Part shown: one piece after another, positions 60,706-64,000 of the stretch | How the letters are laid out: every line of letters begins with the position of its first letter | Numbering within the stretch: the stretch's first letter is position 1 | NCBI RefSeq assembly: GCF_031454155.1 | Contig: NZ_JAVDQG010000006.1 | Span: forward strand, 62,001 to 126,000 | Direction of reading: 5' to 3' | Origin: Desmospora profundinema | GTDB lineage: Bacteria; Bacillota; Bacilli; Thermoactinomycetales; DSM-45169 | Length of the DNA stretch: 64,000 nt | Program-made: the position numbers and the translations under genes | The notes under the pieces: model-generated | The model's database searches: none | Told to the model about the DNA's origin: nothing | What the model saw: the letters and a program-made list of their open reading frames with translations, nothing else

Positions 60706-62010
60706 ATGGAGAATCAGGTAGGCTTCGCCCAAGAGCCGGGATTGTCCTTACAGGACAGCCATGGTAAGGAATTTGGCCCAAAGAAGAAGTTGCCCTTACA
60801 GGACGACAATAGTAAGGGGCTTTGCCCCAAGAAGAAGTTGACGCCGGAACAAGTGAAGCAAGCGCTGGTGGAGGAAGCCGGGCGGCTGGGTATTGACAAG
60901 ATCGGGTTTGCTACAGCGGACCCTTTCACCGAACTGAAAGAACGGCTGGTACGGCATCGGGAGAACGGATTTGAGTCGGGTTTTGAAGAGCAGGATTTGG
61001 ATAAACGAACCGACCCGCGTCTCAGCCTGCCTGAAGCCCGGACCATCATCGCCATTGCTCTGGCTTACCCCACCCGGATGGAAAACCCGCCCGCCAACCG
61101 GCCGGGAGAGTACCGCGGCCTCTTTTGCCGCGCCTCCTGGGGGCAGGATTATCATCGGGTGCTCCGGCGCAAGCTGGAGGGGCTGGAGCGACGGTTGCAA
61201 GAGCTGGTCCCTGATGTAACCACAGAGATCATGGTGGATACGGGGGCTTTATCCGATCGGGCAGTCGCGGAGCGGGCGGGGATCGGCTTTATCGGGAAAA
61301 ACACGTCCCTCATCACGCCTGAATTCGGCTCCTGGGTCTTTTTGGGGGAGATGCTGGTGGATATCGCCTTGCCCCCGGATCAACCGGTTACCGCGGGGTG
61401 CGGAGATTGCACCGCCTGTATCGACGCTTGTCCCACCGGAGCGCTGGTAGCGCCGGGACAGCTCAATTCTCAGGCATGTCTCGCCTACCAGACACAAACC
61501 AAAGGATTCCTGGCGGAGGAGTACCGCGACCTTTTGGGCGGGTATCTCTACGGTTTTGAAACCTGTCAAGCGGTGTGCCCGTTTAACCGGAAAAAGAACT
61601 TTACTCATCAGGAAGATTTCCGTCCGGATCCGGAACAGGTGAAACCGCTCTTAAAGCCTTTGCTTTCCATCAGTAACCGGGAGTTTCGTGAGCGTTTTGG
61701 ATCCATGGCCGGTTCCTGGCGCGGCAAGAAGCCGATTCAGCGGAATGCCATCATCGCTTTGGCGCGTTTTCGAGATCGAACCGCCGTCCCGGATCTGATC
61801 CGGCTGCTTCAGGAAGACCCGCGCCCGGTGATCCGGGGGACGGCCGCCTGGGCTCTGGGGCGCATCGGAGGAACGGAAGCAGAGGAAGCGCTCTGTGATG
61901 CAGAGCGCAATGAAAAGGATCCCGATGTTTGGAGGGAAGTGGAGAAAGCCTTGAAAAACCGATCGACTCTCGACACAGAAGAGAGAAGGGACAGGGAGGC
62001 TCAAGGTTGA
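60706..62010 (+). CDS. queG: Epoxyqueuosine reductase QueG with a duplicated N-terminal extension
   Basis: A 434-residue cobalamin and 4Fe-4S enzyme that completes queuosine in tRNA. Seen: the B12 domain with VDTGALSDRAVAERAGIGFIG (two pieces) carrying the catalytic Asp, CGDCTACIDACPTGAL and CQAVCPFN for two clusters, and a C-terminal HEAT-repeat part (AVPDLIRLLQEDPRPVIRG). The N-terminus up to residue 45 is extra relative to most homologues and contains two 16-residue repeats. The ATG at 60706 follows AAAGGAGGTGG. A -10 TATAAT lies at 60662-60667. Confidence 0.94.
   Translation: MENQVGFAQEPGLSLQDSHGKEFGPKKKLPLQDDNSKGLCPKKKLTPEQVKQALVEEAGRLGIDKIGFATADPFTELKERLVRHRENGFESGFEEQDLDKRTDPRLSLPEARTIIAIALAYPTRMENPPANRPGEYRGLFCRASWGQDYHRVLRRKLEGLERRLQELVPDVTTEIMVDTGALSDRAVAERAGIGFIGKNTSLITPEFGSWVFLGEMLVDIALPPDQPVTAGCGDCTACIDACPTGALVAPGQLNSQACLAYQTQTKGFLAEEYRDLLGGYLYGFETCQAVCPFNRKKNFTHQEDFRPDPEQVKPLLKPLLSISNREFRERFGSMAGSWRGKKPIQRNAIIALARFRDRTAVPDLIRLLQEDPRPVIRGTAAWALGRIGGTEAEEALCDAERNEKDPDVWREVEKALKNRSTLDTEERRDREAQG
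60745..60840 (+). repeat. 48-bp tandem duplication inside queG
   Basis: Units at 60745-60792 and 60793-60840 encode SLQDSHGKEFGPKKKL and PLQDDNSKGLCPKKKL. Both start with CCTTACAGGAC and end with AAGAAGAAGTTG; the middles have diverged, so the duplication is not brand new. It is in frame and lengthens the N-terminus. Confidence 0.85.
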
Positions 62011-62549
62011 TGGTTCCAGAATCACGCGCAATCGTATGGACGGAGATGGACAGCCCGGTCGGCGGAATCCGGTTGGCCGCCACCAAAAAAGGGATCTGCC
62101 GGCTGGATTTTGCCAAAGGGGAAGAGCGCTGGCTGCATCTGGAACGTTGGGCAAAGGAATGGCTGGGACGGGTAAGCATGGAGAGAAATGACGAGGTTCT
62201 CTTGCCGGTGACCCGCCAGTTGCGGGAGTATTTTGAGGGACGGCGTCGCTCCTTTGACGTGGACCTGGATCTGTTTGGGACGTCCTTTCAAAAACTGGTG
62301 TGGGAACAGCTGCTGACAATCCCCTATGGAGAACTTCGCTCCTATAAAGAAGTAGCGCAGAGAATGGGAGCGGCCAAGGCGGTACGGGCGGTCGGTGGTG
62401 CCAACAACAAAAATCCGGTCTCCATTCTCGTACCTTGCCACCGCGTGGTGGGCTCAAACGGGTCCCTCGTCGGCTATGGAGCCGGTTTGGAAATCAAGGA
62501 AACCCTTCTTAGGCTGGAGGGATCTCTTCCCTATCGGGCCCAAGCATAG
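62010..62549 (+). CDS. ogt: Methylated-DNA--protein-cysteine methyltransferase
   Basis: A 179-residue O6-alkylguanine repair protein. Seen: TEMDSPVGGIRLAATKKGI at the start, FQKLVWEQLLTIPYGELRSY, the helix-turn-helix AVRAVGGANNKNP and the active site VPCHRVV with the acceptor Cys. No Ada-type N-terminal domain. The ATG overlaps the queG stop (TGATG), so the two are coupled. Confidence 0.94.
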   Translation: MVPESRAIVWTEMDSPVGGIRLAATKKGICRLDFAKGEERWLHLERWAKEWLGRVSMERNDEVLLPVTRQLREYFEGRRRSFDVDLDLFGTSFQKLVWEQLLTIPYGELRSYKEVAQRMGAAKAVRAVGGANNKNPVSILVPCHRVVGSNGSLVGYGAGLEIKETLLRLEGSLPYRAQA

Positions 62550-62585
62550 CGGACTCTTTCTTTTTTTCATCCTGATCGAAGCGGC

Positions 62586-62610
62586 AGCGAATAGCTGTTC
62601 GCTTTTTTTG
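62586..62610 (+). terminator. Terminator of queG-ogt
   Basis: AGCGAA, a 6-nt loop and TTCGCT followed by seven T residues. Confidence 0.8.
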
Positions 62611-62740
62611 TGAAAAAGTGGCGATTTTTCGTAAGACCGGTGATATAATCAGATAGGAATGTTTCGAGTAGCGGAGCGATTTGGCACGTGCCGCTCAAAA
62701 TGATGGGTGCCATTTAAGCGACAGATGGAGTGGGGAACCG

Positions 62741-64000
62741 ATGAGCATTTTTCGAGATTTGTGGTGGTTTTTCAAACAAGAGAAACGAAGTTATGCGGTT
62801 GGCGTCATCATCTTGTTGTTGGTGGCGTTTTTGGAAATCTTCCCTCCCTTTGTAGTCCGGGTAGTGGTCGATGGCCTGGAATCCGGCGCCATAACCGGTT
62901 CTGAGCTGGGGATGTGGCTGGGATTGATCGCGTTGGCGGGGGTGGGGATGTATCTTCTTCGTTATGTGTGGCGCATTTTGCTGTTTGGTGCCTCTTTCCG
63001 TCTGGGGCGGCAGCTGCGCCACCAGCTGTTCGCCCATTTCAGCCGGATGTCCCCCTCGTTTTTCCATCGCCGGCGTACGGGTGATCTGATGGCTCATGCC
63101 ACCAACGATATCCAGGCGGTTCAGGTGACGGCGGGGGAGGGAGTACTCACCCTAGTGGATTCTCTGGTGCTGGGGGGGCTTGTTGTGGCCGCGATGGCCC
63201 TGTTCATCAGCTGGGAGTTGACGTTGATCGCATTGATCCCGATGCCGTTGATCGCCTTGGCGGTCAGCAAATACGGGAAGATGCTGCATGAACGCTTTCA
63301 TCTGGCCCAAGCAGCCTTTTCCGATATGAACGATAAGGTGCAGGAGAACATCTCCGGTGTCCGGGTGGTGAAGGCGTTTGGCCAGGAAGCCAACGAGAAG
63401 CGTTCTTTCCAGGCATTGTCCCGGCAGGTAGTGGCTAAAAATATCGCCGTCGCACGGGTGGACGCCCTGTTCGGTCCGACCATTTCCCTGGTGATCGGCC
63501 TTTCCTTTTTTCTGGCGGTTGGGTTTGGCGGGTGGTTTGTGGTTCAGGGGACAATGACGATCGGTCAGTTGACACAGTTCACCATATACTTGGGCCAGCT
63601 GATCTGGCCGATGCTCGCCTTCGGCTTTTTGTTCAATATCGTGCAACGGGGACGGGCTTCCTATGACCGCATTCGCACCCTGCTGGAGGTGGAGCCGGAC
63701 ATTCGGGATCGGGATGGGGCCGTCTCCACACGGGCTTCCGGCACCGTGGAATTTGATGTGGACCGTTTCGGTTATGAAGGAGCGAAGGAACCGGCCTTGC
63801 GGGAGGTCCGGGTCGATATCCGGCCGGGGGAAACCCTGGGCATCGTCGGGAGGACGGGCAGCGGCAAGACCACGCTGTTTAAGTTGCTGATGCGGGAATT
63901 TGACTGTATGGAAGGGACGATCCGGATCGGGAATGTACCGGTGAATCAATATAAACGGGATGCGCTTCGTTCGGCGATCGGATATGTTCCGCAGGATCAT
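62741..64000 (+). CDS. ABC exporter, TM domain plus start of the ATPase (partial, YheI/LmrA-like)
   Basis: The first 420 codons are present; the window ends inside the ATPase. The TM domain has six segments starting with VGVIILLLVAFLEIFPPFV, and the linker VQENISGVRVVKAFGQE is typical of multidrug and lipid exporters. The ATPase begins near residue 335 with Walker A IVGRTGSGKTTLFKLL and the Q-loop ending GYVPQDH at the edge. A -10 TATAAT at 62644-62649 lies upstream. Half-transporters of this YheI type often pair with a second one just downstream, which would be outside the window. Confidence 0.9.
   Translation, partial: MSIFRDLWWFFKQEKRSYAVGVIILLLVAFLEIFPPFVVRVVVDGLESGAITGSELGMWLGLIALAGVGMYLLRYVWRILLFGASFRLGRQLRHQLFAHFSRMSPSFFHRRRTGDLMAHATNDIQAVQVTAGEGVLTLVDSLVLGGLVVAAMALFISWELTLIALIPMPLIALAVSKYGKMLHERFHLAQAAFSDMNDKVQENISGVRVVKAFGQEANEKRSFQALSRQVVAKNIAVARVDALFGPTISLVIGLSFFLAVGFGGWFVVQGTMTIGQLTQFTIYLGQLIWPMLAFGFLFNIVQRGRASYDRIRTLLEVEPDIRDRDGAVSTRASGTVEFDVDRFGYEGAKEPALREVRVDIRPGETLGIVGRTGSGKTTLFKLLMREFDCMEGTIRIGNVPVNQYKRDALRSAIGYVPQDH

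Noticed and set aside
62707-62904. Short open frame at the start of the ABC exporter
   Set aside because: It is a shadow frame; the long frame from ATG 62741 encodes a complete exporter TM domain.

Overview
The window looks like chromosomal DNA of a spore-forming, moderately GC-rich Bacillota. Supporting signs are strong AGGAGG-type ribosome binding sites, many GTG and TTG starts, YIEGIA and YndM-type proteins, T-run terminators and TTGACA/TATAAT promoters. A thermoactinomycete-like genus is plausible from the gene mix, but this is inference and no 16S rRNA is present.

Layout. 0-5.2 kb is a nitrate-assimilation neighbourhood: a NarK/NasA transporter (cut by the window edge) behind an ANTAR-type two-hairpin attenuator, a cyclophilin, a TrpD-like phosphoribosyltransferase, an ANTAR regulator, and divergently from it a siroheme pair (SUMT and sirohydrochlorin chelatase) behind a long structured leader. 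5.5-12.6 kb is a cellobiose or beta-glucoside PTS operon with its own sigma-54 activator (LevR/CelR type) and a textbook -24/-12 promoter. 12.6-20.9 kb is a beta-1,3-glucan locus: secreted GH81 glucanase, GH1 glucosidase, sugar ABC importer and LacI regulator, with divergent promoters and a palindromic operator. 21-31.7 kb holds a DM13 protein, a small Gly-rich membrane protein and a TetR-controlled phenylacetate degradation cluster (paaABCD, paaK, beta-oxidation genes, aldehyde dehydrogenase, FlK-type thioesterase). PaaE, PaaG and the PaaZ hydratase are not seen.

31.7-43.4 kb is mixed: conserved hypotheticals, an RraA-like protein, tRNA-Leu(CAA), a cluster of MITE-like repeats, a broken DoxX-like gene, a secreted papain-like protease, a PrcB-domain secreted protein, proton-translocating transhydrogenase genes (pntAA-AB-B), a VOC gene remnant and a large Vpr-like subtilase. 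43.6-46 kb has a small unknown gene and a two-gene nucleic-acid repair operon (RNA ligase plus HD-Pnk end-healing enzyme). 46.5-53 kb is a visibly more AT-rich block with a three-subunit xanthine-dehydrogenase-type molybdoenzyme, its XdhC and MocA maturation factors, and the YIEGIA gene pair. 53-64 kb has a parallel beta-helix protein, tRNA-Pro(UGG), YndM, a Cof phosphatase, family-4 uracil-DNA glycosylase, two membrane proteins, a P-loop ABC-ATPase-domain protein, RNase HI, QueG with a tandem-duplicated N-terminus, an O6-methylguanine methyltransferase and the start of an ABC exporter.

Two items stand out. First, the ANTAR regulator and its likely RNA targets form a self-contained antitermination regulon for nitrate uptake and siroheme supply. 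Second, a family of palindromic 160-220 bp MITE-like elements is dispersed through the window (about 3.4, 5.2, 33.2-33.6, 40.2, 46.1-46.5 and 56.2 kb); one copy supplies the stop codon of a molybdoenzyme subunit and another abuts a truncated gene.
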